A DNA stretch of 64,000 nt, from assembly GCF_019308285.1 (NCBI RefSeq), contig NZ_WWEM01000020.1:124001-188000 (forward strand), given 5' to 3'. Made by a program: the position numbers and the translations under genes. Positions 8,582-17,409 of the stretch are shown here, in pieces. Below the pieces are notes generated by a model that worked only from the letters and a program-made list of their open reading frames with translations, was not told where the DNA came from and ran no database searches. The number at the start of each line of letters is the position of its first letter. Positions within the stretch are counted from its first letter, which is position 1. Source of the DNA: Flavobacterium quisquiliarum. Its GTDB lineage: Bacteria; Bacteroidota; Bacteroidia; Flavobacteriales; Flavobacteriaceae.

Positions 8582-11500
8582 ATGTTTAAAAAATTTATAC
8601 AAAGACCCGTACTCTCGACGGTAATATCTGTTATTATCGTTATTTTAGGTGTTTTAGGCCTAATTGAGTTACCGATTTCCCAATATCCGGATATTGCGCC
8701 GCCAACGGTAAACGTGGCAGCGAGTTATACAGGAGCCAATGCGGATGTGGTACTTAAAAGTATCGTAATTCCGCTGGAAGAGCAGATTAATGGTGTAGAA
8801 AACATGACTTATATGACTTCTACAGCAACAAACGATGGTAATGCTTCTATTAAAGTTTTCTTTAAAGTAGGAACTAATCCTGATTTAGCTGCGGTAAACG
8901 TTCAGAACAGAGTTTCCAGAGCAACAAGTTTATTACCTGTAGAGGTAACGCAGGCTGGGGTTACTGTAACCAAAAGTCAGAGTAGTAACTTATTGATTTT
9001 CTCTTTATACAGTGATGATAAAGCTTACGACCAGACGTTTCTTCAAAACTATGCTAAAATCAATCTTGTACCACAGATTCAGCGTGTAGTTGGAGTAGGA
9101 GATGTGACCGTTTTTGGTGCAAAAGATTACTCAATGAGAATCTGGCTGAAACCAGACGTAATGCAGCAATACAAACTGATTCCGAGTGATATTTCGGCAG
9201 CTTTAGCTGAACAGAATATCGAAGCGGCACCAGGTAAATTTGGTGAAAACGGAAATCAAGCGTTTCAGTATGTAATTAAATACAAAGGACGTTTAACTTC
9301 GGCTAAAGAATTCGAGGAGATTATCATTAAATCTGTTGGAAATGGACAAATGCTGCGACTTAAAGATGTGGCTAAAGTTGAGTTAGGATCTTTAAGTTAT
9401 TCTTCCACAATTAAAACAAACGGTGTAGAATCTGCAGCAATGGCAATCAGCCAGACTCCAGGATCTAATGCACGTGATGTAATTATCAATTCTAAAAAAT
9501 TAATTGAAGAAGCGGCAAAAAGCTTTCCAAAAGGTATGAAATATACCATCATGGTAGATGTCAACGAAAACTTAGATGCTTCTATTGAGAAAGTAATTCA
9601 CACTTTAGTTGAAGCATTTATCTTAGTTTTCATCGTAGTTTTTATTTTCCTTCAAGATTTTAGATCGACTTTAATTCCAGCAATTGCGGTTCCGGTTGCG
9701 ATTGTGGGTACATTCTTCTTCCTGAATTTATTCGGATTTACGATCAACTTATTGACGCTTTTTGCAATGGTACTCGCCATTGGTATTGTGGTCGATGATG
9801 CGATTGTCGTCGTCGAGGCCGTCCACGCCAAATTGGATGACGGATATAAATCGGCTAAAAAAGCGACTATTCATGCGATGGACGAAATTTCGGGAGCGAT
9901 TATTTCGATTACATTGGTAATGGCAGCGGTATTTATTCCAGTAACATTTATTACGGGATCAACAGGGGTTTTCTACAAACAGTTTGGTATTACGCTTGCT
10001 GTTGCGATTATTCTTTCGGCAGTAAATGCCTTGACATTAAGTCCAGCTTTATGTGCACTTTTATTGAAACCGCATGCTGACGATCATAAACATAAAAGTT
10101 TTTTACAGCGTTTTTATACATCATTTAACGTTGCATTCGATAATGTAACGCAGCGATACAAACGTTCCGTAAGTTTCCTTTCTGTTAAAAAATGGATTGC
10201 ATTGGGATCTATTGTCATTGCTGGTTTGGCATTGGTTTATATGATGAAAACTACGCCGTCTGCTTTCGTTCCTGCGGAAGATCAGGGAACTGTTTTCGCG
10301 AATATCAGTTTACCGCCATCAGCTTCTATGGAGCGTTCGGATATTATTGCTAAAAGAGTTGATAGTATTGCGAAGACTATTCCAGGAGTTAAAAATACAC
10401 TTCGAATTGTTGGACAGAACTTTACAGCGGGTGCGGGTAGTGCCTACAGTATGGTTATTGTAAAATTGTATCCTTGGGATCAGCGTGATTTAAGTGTTGA
10501 TGATGTAATCGGACAGCTTTTTGCTAAAACAAGCGGTATTCGTGAGGCTAGTATATTCTTTATTTCGCCGCCAACTATTCAAGGTTTTGGACAAAGTGGT
10601 GGATTCGAATTCCAATTACAGGATAAAGGAGGGCATACTACTGCTGAATTCTTCAAAGTAAATAACGAATTCTTAGCGAAGTTATCTGAGCGTCCAGAAA
10701 TTCAGTACGCAACAACGCCTTTCAACCCTGGATTCCCTCAGTATATGATGGATATTAATTTAGCGAAAGCGAAAGATGCGGGAGTTTCTGTAAATACAAT
10801 TCTTTCAACAATGCAAGGTTATTACGGAGGATTGTATGCTTCGAATTTCAATAAATTTGGAAAACAGTATCGTGTAATGGTTCAGGCTTCTCCAGAGTTT
10901 AGAGCTAATACGCAAGGATTGAATAAAATCTTTGTTCGTAACAGTGCTGGAAATATGGCGCCAATTACAGAGTTTGTAAAAATGACGAGAGTTTTTGGAC
11001 CAGAATCTATTTCGAGATTTAACTTATTTACGTCGATTTCGATTACGGGAGCACCAAAACCAGGTTATAGTTCTGGAGATGCGATTAAAGCAATTCAGGA
11101 AGTTGCTGCAGAAAATCTTCCAGCGGGTTATGGTTATGAATTCTCTGGATTAACACGTGAGGAATTAGCTTCAGGAAGTGAAACAATATTCATTTTCGTA
11201 TTATGTTTGGTATTCGTTTATTTCTTATTAAGCGCGCAATACGAAAGTTATATTTTGCCATTTGCAGTATTATTGTCAATTCCATTTGGATTAGCGGGAG
11301 CTTATTTATTCTCGATTATTTTCAAATTGAACAGTAATATCTACTTACAGATTTCTTTAATCATGTTGATTGGACTTCTGGCCAAGAATGGTATTTTGAT
11401 TGTCGAATTTGCTTTGGACAGAAGAAGAAAAGGACTGCCAGTTGTACAAGCTGCAATTGAAGGAGCTGTGGCGCGTTTACGTCCAATTTTGATGACTTCT

Positions 11501-11749
11501 TTCGCCTTTATTTTAGGATTAGTTCCGTTGATGTTTGCTTCTGGAGCAGGAGCGGTTGGTAACAAATCGATTGGTACTGGAGCTGTTGGAGGTATGTTAA
11601 TTGGAACCATTTTAGGAGTTTTTGTAATTCCGGTTTTATTTATCATATTCCAAAATTTACAGGAAAAAATCAGCGGACCAGCAAAAGATGGTTATGATGA
11701 TGATGACGACGAAGACGAAATTCATTTAATAGAAGCTCATAAAGAGTAA
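8582..11749 (+). CDS. RND family inner-membrane multidrug efflux pump (AcrB/MexB-like, HAE1)
   Basis: The 1055 residues follow the AcrB layout: TM1 near residue 10-30, two large periplasmic loops, and two groups of membrane helices. The proton-relay aspartates are present in GIVVDDAIVVVEAV near residue 405, and the late transmembrane block includes LLAKNGILIVEFA. The C-terminus is a run of Asp/Glu, unusual but outside the conserved core. It starts 7 bp after the adaptor gene. It should export hydrophobic or amphipathic compounds using the proton gradient; the substrate is unknown. Confidence 0.96.
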   Translation: MFKKFIQRPVLSTVISVIIVILGVLGLIELPISQYPDIAPPTVNVAASYTGANADVVLKSIVIPLEEQINGVENMTYMTSTATNDGNASIKVFFKVGTNPDLAAVNVQNRVSRATSLLPVEVTQAGVTVTKSQSSNLLIFSLYSDDKAYDQTFLQNYAKINLVPQIQRVVGVGDVTVFGAKDYSMRIWLKPDVMQQYKLIPSDISAALAEQNIEAAPGKFGENGNQAFQYVIKYKGRLTSAKEFEEIIIKSVGNGQMLRLKDVAKVELGSLSYSSTIKTNGVESAAMAISQTPGSNARDVIINSKKLIEEAAKSFPKGMKYTIMVDVNENLDASIEKVIHTLVEAFILVFIVVFIFLQDFRSTLIPAIAVPVAIVGTFFFLNLFGFTINLLTLFAMVLAIGIVVDDAIVVVEAVHAKLDDGYKSAKKATIHAMDEISGAIISITLVMAAVFIPVTFITGSTGVFYKQFGITLAVAIILSAVNALTLSPALCALLLKPHADDHKHKSFLQRFYTSFNVAFDNVTQRYKRSVSFLSVKKWIALGSIVIAGLALVYMMKTTPSAFVPAEDQGTVFANISLPPSASMERSDIIAKRVDSIAKTIPGVKNTLRIVGQNFTAGAGSAYSMVIVKLYPWDQRDLSVDDVIGQLFAKTSGIREASIFFISPPTIQGFGQSGGFEFQLQDKGGHTTAEFFKVNNEFLAKLSERPEIQYATTPFNPGFPQYMMDINLAKAKDAGVSVNTILSTMQGYYGGLYASNFNKFGKQYRVMVQASPEFRANTQGLNKIFVRNSAGNMAPITEFVKMTRVFGPESISRFNLFTSISITGAPKPGYSSGDAIKAIQEVAAENLPAGYGYEFSGLTREELASGSETIFIFVLCLVFVYFLLSAQYESYILPFAVLLSIPFGLAGAYLFSIIFKLNSNIYLQISLIMLIGLLAKNGILIVEFALDRRRKGLPVVQAAIEGAVARLRPILMTSFAFILGLVPLMFASGAGAVGNKSIGTGAVGGMLIGTILGVFVIPVLFIIFQNLQEKISGPAKDGYDDDDDEDEIHLIEAHKE

Positions 11750-11767
11750 AATTTAATTAAGAAAGAA

Positions 11768-13174
11768 ATGACGAATAGTTCAAATAAATATATTTTACTG
11801 GTAATAACAGCCGCACTAATTAGTGCGTGCTCTGTTACCAAGAAATACGAACGTCCCGCAACCTTAAAAACAGATCAGTTGTATCGTGACCAATCTTCAA
11901 CAGATTCGACTACAATTGCGGATATGCCTTGGCAGAGTGTTTTTAAAGATGAAAAACTGATTGCATTAATTCAGAAGGGATTAGATCAAAACCTGAATCT
12001 GAAAAATGCAATTGAAAATATTGTACAAGCAAGAGCTTCTCTGCGTCAGAGCAAATTAGCTTATTATCCAACTTTACAATTGGACGCAAGCGCTACTCAT
12101 AATAAGCAATCACAAGCAGGACTTAACTTTCCAGCAGGAATCAATATCAATACTCTAACGACAACCTATAAATTAGGGGCAAGTACTTCGTGGGAACTTG
12201 ATATATGGGGAAAATTAAGCAGTTCTAAAAGAGCGGCCTTAGCAACTTATTTAGCAACCGATGCTGCAAAACAAGCTATTCAAACACAATTGATTTCTGA
12301 TATTGCGAATAATTATTTCATGCTGCTGGCTTATGATAAATCGCTTAAAATTACGCAGGAAACCTTAGAAAGCCGTGTCAAAAACGTTGAAACAATTAAA
12401 GCTTTAAAAGAAGGTGCAATTGTTACAGGAGCCGCGGTTGTGCAGAGTGAAGCCAACCAACATGCAGCAGAAGTTTTGATTCCAGATTTAAAACAAGATA
12501 TCCGTGAAACAGAGAATGCATTGAATATCTTGTTAGGGCAGGCACCTGGACCGATTGATAGAGGAGAATTAGAAACACAAATTATCCCCGAAAAAATTGC
12601 ACTTGGTATGCCAGCTCAGTTATTGCAGAACCGTCCTGATGTCCGTCAAGCGGAATTTAATTTCAGAGTAGCTTTTGAAGCTACAAATTTGGCTAAAACC
12701 TATTTTTATCCAAGTCTGACACTTACGGCAAGTACAGGATTTTCGAATTTGGAATTGAAAGACTTTTTTAGTAATTCTATCTTTTATTCCATTATTGGAG
12801 GTTTAACACAGCCAATTTTTAATCAAGGATTGAATAAAATGAGATTGACAACGGCTCAGTCAAAACAATTGCAAGCATACAATAATTTCCAGCAAAGCCT
12901 TTTAGTGGCAGGACAGGAAGTTTCAAATGCGTTATATTCTTACGAAATGGCAGTTGAAAAAGAAGATTCAAGACAAAAACAAATTGAAGCCTTAGAAAAA
13001 GCAGTTGATTTCACACAACAGCTTTTGGAATACAGTTCAGCAACTAACTACACAGACGTATTGACTTCAGAACAAAATCTTTTGGCTGCACAATTAAGCG
13101 GTATAAATGATAACTTACAAAAGCTTCAAGCTGTAGTTAATTTGTATAGAGCTTTAGGTGGAGGTTGGAAATAA
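11768..13174 (+). CDS. Outer-membrane efflux lipoprotein (OprM/NodT-type)
   Basis: A lipoprotein signal (LISAC, Cys about residue 21) precedes two outer-membrane-factor repeats with long Ala/Gln-rich helices, LLQNRPDVRQAEFNFR near residue 290 and the closing NLYRALGGGWK. The length of 468 residues is normal for the family. It is the third gene of the RND operon, 18 bp after the pump, and completes a tripartite export channel. Confidence 0.95.
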   Translation: MTNSSNKYILLVITAALISACSVTKKYERPATLKTDQLYRDQSSTDSTTIADMPWQSVFKDEKLIALIQKGLDQNLNLKNAIENIVQARASLRQSKLAYYPTLQLDASATHNKQSQAGLNFPAGININTLTTTYKLGASTSWELDIWGKLSSSKRAALATYLATDAAKQAIQTQLISDIANNYFMLLAYDKSLKITQETLESRVKNVETIKALKEGAIVTGAAVVQSEANQHAAEVLIPDLKQDIRETENALNILLGQAPGPIDRGELETQIIPEKIALGMPAQLLQNRPDVRQAEFNFRVAFEATNLAKTYFYPSLTLTASTGFSNLELKDFFSNSIFYSIIGGLTQPIFNQGLNKMRLTTAQSKQLQAYNNFQQSLLVAGQEVSNALYSYEMAVEKEDSRQKQIEALEKAVDFTQQLLEYSSATNYTDVLTSEQNLLAAQLSGINDNLQKLQAVVNLYRALGGGWK

Positions 13175-13260
13175 GATCCCTTTGATTTATAAAAATTACC
13201 GTTTGTCGGAAATACTGCACCTTTCGTCTAATAAATAATTAATTATTATAGAATTGGATT

Positions 13261-13383
13261 TACATTTGACACGGTTAAAATAAAAGTATACTTTTAAGTT
13301 CCCACGATCAAGATCATTTGATGATCACTTAATTTAAATAAAAACATGACTATAAAACGCCTCAGAAATGGGGCGTTTTTTTT
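13261..13383 (+). other. Orphan -7 box and terminator without an ORF; possible small RNA
   Basis: TACATTTG at 13261-13268 fits the TANNTTTG -7 box, and a terminator follows about 90-110 bp later. Between them lie a 16-bp perfect palindrome TAAAAGTATACTTTTA (13281-13296) and the inverted pair GATCA/TGATC. No coding frame fits. A clear -33 TTG is missing, so this could also be only the tail of the efflux operon. Confidence 0.25.
13354..13383 (+). terminator. Intrinsic terminator after the RND operon
   Basis: AAACGCCTC and GGGGCGTTT pair around a short AGAAAT-type loop and are followed by eight T residues. It separates the efflux operon from the next gene. Confidence 0.75.
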
Positions 13384-13514
13384 GTAATCTATATCGGCTG
13401 AAAAGGACTATTCGTCGATTAGTTTTACCTTTCTGTATAATGAATACAATAAGTTTAAATATTGGCACTAATTTCGATTCTTATCTACTAAATAAATATT
13501 TAAAACTAAAGATC

Positions 13515-13988
13515 ATGAAAAAATTAGTATTCGCCTCAGTACTCTTTATGAGTGTTTTTTTCGCCCAAGCACAAGTGTCAATCAATGTAAATATTGGAAC
13601 ACCTCCAAATTGGGGACCGCAAGGATACGATGACAGCAGATATTATTACCTGCCAGATATCGATGTATATTATGATGTAAATCAAAGCGTATTTATCTAC
13701 GACAATGGTGGAAAATGGATGCGTGAAAAAAGACTTCCGTCAAGATATAGAAATTATGATTTGTATTCAGGTTACAAAGTAGTTTTGACTGATTACAGAG
13801 GAGATTCTCCTTATTACTATCACACGAAACATAGAGCCGATTATCCAAAAGGTTATCACGGAAAACCTCAGAAAAACAGAGGAGAAAAACCTAAAGGCAA
13901 CAATGGAAATCATTACGGAAACGACAAAGGTAATAAAGGAAAAAACAACTCCAAAAACCACGATCACGGAAACGGAAAACACCGTTAA
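13515..13988 (+). CDS. Small secreted protein with Tyr-rich core and basic Gly/Asn/His/Lys-rich tail
   Basis: The methionine at 13515 gives a clean signal peptide (MKKLVFASVLFMSVFFAQAQ). The longer frame from 13368 would start inside the upstream terminator and is rejected. The mature protein (about 137 residues) has a short conserved-looking region with YYYLPDIDVYYDVNQSVFIY and then a low-complexity tail of repeated GNH/KGK-type residues. Similar short secreted proteins are common in Flavobacteria but have no known role. A function in metal or polyanion binding by the His/Lys-rich tail is only a guess. Confidence 0.75.
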   Translation: MKKLVFASVLFMSVFFAQAQVSINVNIGTPPNWGPQGYDDSRYYYLPDIDVYYDVNQSVFIYDNGGKWMREKRLPSRYRNYDLYSGYKVVLTDYRGDSPYYYHTKHRADYPKGYHGKPQKNRGEKPKGNNGNHYGNDKGNKGKNNSKNHDHGNGKHR

Positions 13989-14006
13989 TTCTTAAAATGA
14001 CTAAAT

Positions 14007-14037
14007 GAAAACGCCTCCAATTTTGGAGGCGTTTTTT
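14007..14037 (+). terminator. Intrinsic terminator
   Basis: The 10-bp arms ACGCCTCCAA/TTGGAGGCGT (14011-14020, 14023-14032) are followed by TTTTT. It ends the small secreted protein gene. Confidence 0.85.
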
Positions 14038-14082
14038 GATTTTATAAAAAATAACATCATTATTTTATCATCATGTATTTCA

Positions 14083-14108
14083 ACATAGCCGTGGTTTCAA
14101 CCACGGGG
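14083..14108. repeat. Single REP-like hairpin of the GTGGTTTCAACCAC family
   Basis: CCGTGGTTTCAACCACGG occurs once here after AACATAG. The same unit occurs as inverted pairs at 26592-26671 and 35293-35382. The neighbouring 14109-14170 has no gene. Confidence 0.6.
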
Positions 14109-14177
14109 ACGTATTGTAATGATATTGTGTCGCTCCTCCAGAGCTTTATTATAGGTATGTTGTTTTATTTATACTAA

Positions 14178-14205
14178 ACAAAAAACCTCCAGCTTTAGCT
14201 GGAGG
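14178..14205 (-). terminator. Terminator of the leftward deoxysugar operon
   Basis: The arms CCTCCAGC/GCTGGAGG (14186-14193 and 14198-14205) enclose a 4-base loop. On the minus strand they are followed by a T-rich tract. It lies just past the permease stop codon. Confidence 0.8.
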
Positions 14206-14257
14206 CAATTGATATTAAAATAAATTTGTGCTAATTTGTGTAATTTGTGGCTAAAAA

Positions 14258-15562
14258 CTATTCCGAAACCGTTTTAACTTTATGTCCAATAGCGCCAAAA
14301 GAAAGAATAATCAAGAAACAAACTAACGGAATAATATATCCAGACTGAATATCATCATGATTCATATCGATTAAAGTTCCCATTCCGTACGGAATGATAG
14401 CACCGCCGACAATTGACATTACTAACCAAGAAGAACCCGTTTCAGTATTCGATTTTAAGCCTTTAATTCCTAAAGAGAAAATAGTTGGGAACATAATTGA
14501 CATAAAGAATCCGATTCCGCCAAGAGCGTAAATAACCACAATTCCAGAACCGTAAATAGCAACTAGACAAAGAACAGCGCTCATTACACAATAAATAGAT
14601 AATAAAACATAATCCTTTACAAAACGTAAAAAGAATGTTCCAATAAAACGTCCAGCCATAAAAAGGAAACCATAAATTCCTAAATAATATCCAGCCGTTT
14701 TTTCGTCTAATCCAGCCCCTTGCTGTGCAATACGGATAAAGAAACTTGTAATACAAACCTGTGCTCCAACATAGAAAAACTGAGCCACAACGCCCCAGCT
14801 TAAATGTCTGAATTTTAAAACAGAGAAAAATCCTGGTTTAATTTCAGCTTCAGCATGAGTTGCTTTCATTGAAGGCAATTGTACGAAGTAAAATATAATA
14901 GCAACCAAAACCAAAATGCTTCCCAAAACGATATAAGGCATTTTTACAGAAGCCGCTTCGCCTAATAAATATGCCGCTTTTTCTGCCTCAGGCATTGCTG
15001 CCATTTGTTCTGGTGTATGATTGGTTCCTGAAAGAATAAATAACGAACCTACTATTGGAGCAACCATTGCTGCTAATCCGTTGAAAGAAGCCGCTAAATT
15101 CAATCTTTTTGAAGAAGATTCCGCTGGTCCTAAAATCGCTGCATAAGGATTGGCACTAGTTTCTAAAATGGTCAAACCACATCCAATTACGAATAAAGCA
15201 AATAGAAACAATTCGTAAGTTCTGGTATTAGCAGCTGGAACAAATAAAAATGCTCCTGCAGCAAAAACTAATAATCCTGTTATAATACTGTTTTTATAGC
15301 CAAATCTTTTAATCAGCATTCCAGCAGGAATTGCCATGATAAAATAAGCAAAGAATACAGAAGTATCAATTAAAGTAGATTGACGATTATTCAATTCACA
15401 AGCTTTTTTCAAATGCGGAATCAAAACAGAATCTAAGTTGTGGGCCATTCCCCAAAGAAAAAATAGGCAGGTAACAAGAATAAAAGGCAAAAGATATTGA
15501 TTTCCTTTTCCGCCTTCTGTCGGCACTTCATGTTGATCGCCGGCTTGGTTTGTAATTTGCAT
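14258..15562 (-). CDS. FucP-like sugar:proton symporter (MFS)
   Basis: The 434 residues show about twelve hydrophobic helices and the FucP family pattern FFLWGMAHNLDSVLIPHL near residue 35, GYKNSIITGL after helix 2, and LTILETSANPYAAILGP near residue 130. The acidic residues in the NLDSV and LETSANP segments correspond in position to those that carry protons in E. coli FucP. Known members import L-fucose, glucose/galactose or related hexoses. It is the last gene of the leftward operon, and the divergent operon encodes probable L-fucose oxidation enzymes, so L-fucose or L-rhamnose is the likely substrate. Confidence 0.85.
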   Translation of the reverse strand: MQITNQAGDQHEVPTEGGKGNQYLLPFILVTCLFFLWGMAHNLDSVLIPHLKKACELNNRQSTLIDTSVFFAYFIMAIPAGMLIKRFGYKNSIITGLLVFAAGAFLFVPAANTRTYELFLFALFVIGCGLTILETSANPYAAILGPAESSSKRLNLAASFNGLAAMVAPIVGSLFILSGTNHTPEQMAAMPEAEKAAYLLGEAASVKMPYIVLGSILVLVAIIFYFVQLPSMKATHAEAEIKPGFFSVLKFRHLSWGVVAQFFYVGAQVCITSFFIRIAQQGAGLDEKTAGYYLGIYGFLFMAGRFIGTFFLRFVKDYVLLSIYCVMSAVLCLVAIYGSGIVVIYALGGIGFFMSIMFPTIFSLGIKGLKSNTETGSSWLVMSIVGGAIIPYGMGTLIDMNHDDIQSGYIIPLVCFLIILSFGAIGHKVKTVSE

Positions 15563-15590
15563 TGTTTAGATAGTTTTTTGTTATTTTTTA

Positions 15591-15742
15591 GGTTCAAAGT
15601 GACAGAGAGACAAAGGCTCAAAGTTTTTTTAAACTCATGTCTCTTCGGTGTTGTTTTTTTATTGAAGGTCAAGTGGCAAAAAAATTATAGGTTCAAAGTG
15701 TAGAAACCTCTGTCACTTTGCAACTTTGTCTCTTTGTCACTT
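15591..15742. repeat. Imperfect inverted repeat in the operon spacer
   Basis: The left arm includes CAAAGTGACAGAGAGACAAAG and the right arm CTTTGTCTCTTTGTCACTT. The element fills the 189-bp gap between the MaoC-type gene and the permease gene. Confidence 0.55.
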
Positions 15743-15751
15743 CAAGAAAAA

Positions 15752-16192
15752 TTATTTTTTCTTCACCAAAAGTAAGTGATCACATACCAAAACGACTTCA
15801 CCGCGCTGGTTAATGATTTCTACGTGTTCTGTTACAGTTCCCATTTCAGGATTTTTGGCTTCACCTTTTTCAGAAATGGTAACTTCTGAATGGATGGTGT
15901 CGCCGATATGAACGGGTTTTACAAAACGCATCTTGTCGTAACCTCTAGAAAAAGCTTCAGGATTTATTTCAGAAGCCGTTAATCCGATTCCGATAGCAAA
16001 AACCATGGTTCCGTGGGCAATTCTTTGTCCGAATGGCTGCGTTTTACACCATTCTTCGTCCATGTGATGTGGGAAGAAATCCCCTGTGTGTCCGGCGTGA
16101 ACTACAAAATCAGTTTCTGTAATGGTTCTGCCTAAAGTTACTCGTTTGTCGTCGATTTGATAATCTTCGAAAAAAGTCGATTTAAAATACAT
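15752..16192 (-). CDS. MaoC-type hydratase/dehydratase (hot-dog fold)
   Basis: This 146-residue protein carries the (R)-hydratase motif: Asp and His in [13 protein letters not shown] near residue 40, followed by [16 protein letters not shown]. Such enzymes add or remove water on CoA thioesters. [19 protein letters not shown] is the usual second half of the fold. It sits in an operon with two CoA-transferases, which suits a CoA-ester intermediate. The true substrate is unknown. Confidence 0.85.
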   Translation of the reverse strand: MYFKSTFFEDYQIDDKRVTLGRTITETDFVVHAGHTGDFFPHHMDEEWCKTQPFGQRIAHGTMVFAIGIGLTASEINPEAFSRGYDKMRFVKPVHIGDTIHSEVTISEKGEAKNPEMGTVTEHVEIINQRGEVVLVCDHLLLVKKK

Positions 16193-16302
16193 ATTTTAGA
16201 TATTTTTTATCGGTCTAGCTCTTTCAAACAAATGCTAAAAGACATTTGTTTTAAGATGGACTGAAATTTGTTTTTTTTTGGTTTTGAAATATAGTGTTTT
16301 AA

Positions 16303-17376
16303 TTACACTTCATCAAAAGAAATTCCACCGTTTTTACTACTCGCGTAACAAGCTTCTACAACTTTCATTGTTCCTAAAACATCCTGAACGCTGGCAGATA
16401 AAACTGAGTCAGAACCCTCTTTATAACGCATTAGATTAGACATTGCACCAATAAAAGCTTCAGGAAACCAAGAACCTTCTAATTTTACTTCTGTCCATTC
16501 GTATTCATTTTCATTATCTTTTTTTGGCAGCGCGTACTCAAAAACGTCAGGAAGACCGTCAGGATAGTTCATTAACAATCCCATTTTTGCTTTAACAGCA
16601 CCTTTTGTTCCTTCCCATTTGATATAACTTTCTTCATGTTTTGGTCCAAAGTGATGATCGTGATTCGTATTGATGACAACATGTTTGTCTTCGCCATAAT
16701 CCAGAATAATTGTAGATCGACTTGAAGATAATTTTTTAAGCGGATGTTTGGCTGTTTTTGCCAATACACTTTTCGGATTTCCCAGAAAAGATCGAATGCA
16801 GTCAATGTAATGCACACTGTGAAAAAGAATCTCCAATCTCGGATGTTCTTTAATTAAAGGAAACAATTCCCAAGGCGTATTTACAGTAACTTTAAATTCT
16901 AAATCGTATAATTCACCAATAATTCCCTGATCGATTAAATATCGGGCTGCACTTACAAAAGAAGCAAAACGCAATTGGAAATTGATTGCAGCAACCAAAT
17001 TTTTTCTTTCGCAGACTTCTACAATTTCACGAGCCTGAGCTAAATCATTTCCCATTGGTTTCTGAATTAAAACTGCAGCTCCGTCGGGTAATTGTTCTAA
17101 AATTTCGATATATTGATCAGGTAAAACGGTAATATCGTAAACCGCGTTTGAAGGCGCATTTTTAACCGCATCGGCAACACTTTCAAAAACATGATCGATT
17201 TTGAATTGTTTCTGTAAATCGTATGCTTTCGAAATCGTTCTGTTGGTAATACCAAAAACTTTAAAACCAGCCATTTCGTAAGCGGGAAGATGTGCATCTT
17301 TTACAATACCGCTCGCTCCGATAATCACAATAGGTTGTTCTGTTTGGGGAAGTAAAGGTTTATAGGGAATATTCAT
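16303..17376 (-). CDS. Gfo/Idh/MocA family NAD(P)-dependent oxidoreductase
   Basis: The Rossmann motif is near the N-terminus (IVIIGASGIVKDAHLPAY, about residue 16), and the family lysine motif appears as VLIQKPMG near residue 106, where Glu-Lys-Pro is more usual. The C-terminal beta-sheet domain spans about 125-340. The length of 357 residues is typical. Family members oxidise or epimerise sugars, inositols and their acids. It begins 34 bp after the second solute-binding-protein homologue, so it is an operon member. Confidence 0.88.
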   Translation of the reverse strand: MNIPYKPLLPQTEQPIVIIGASGIVKDAHLPAYEMAGFKVFGITNRTISKAYDLQKQFKIDHVFESVADAVKNAPSNAVYDITVLPDQYIEILEQLPDGAAVLIQKPMGNDLAQAREIVEVCERKNLVAAINFQLRFASFVSAARYLIDQGIIGELYDLEFKVTVNTPWELFPLIKEHPRLEILFHSVHYIDCIRSFLGNPKSVLAKTAKHPLKKLSSSRSTIILDYGEDKHVVINTNHDHHFGPKHEESYIKWEGTKGAVKAKMGLLMNYPDGLPDVFEYALPKKDNENEYEWTEVKLEGSWFPEAFIGAMSNLMRYKEGSDSVLSASVQDVLGTMKVVEACYASSKNGGISFDEV

Positions 17377-17409
17377 TTGTTCTATATTTTGAAATGAAGT
17401 CTGCCAAGT

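Noticed and set aside
13368..13514. N-terminal extension of the small secreted protein
   Set aside because: It begins in the T-run of a terminator, and the internal methionine at 13515 gives a standard signal peptide.
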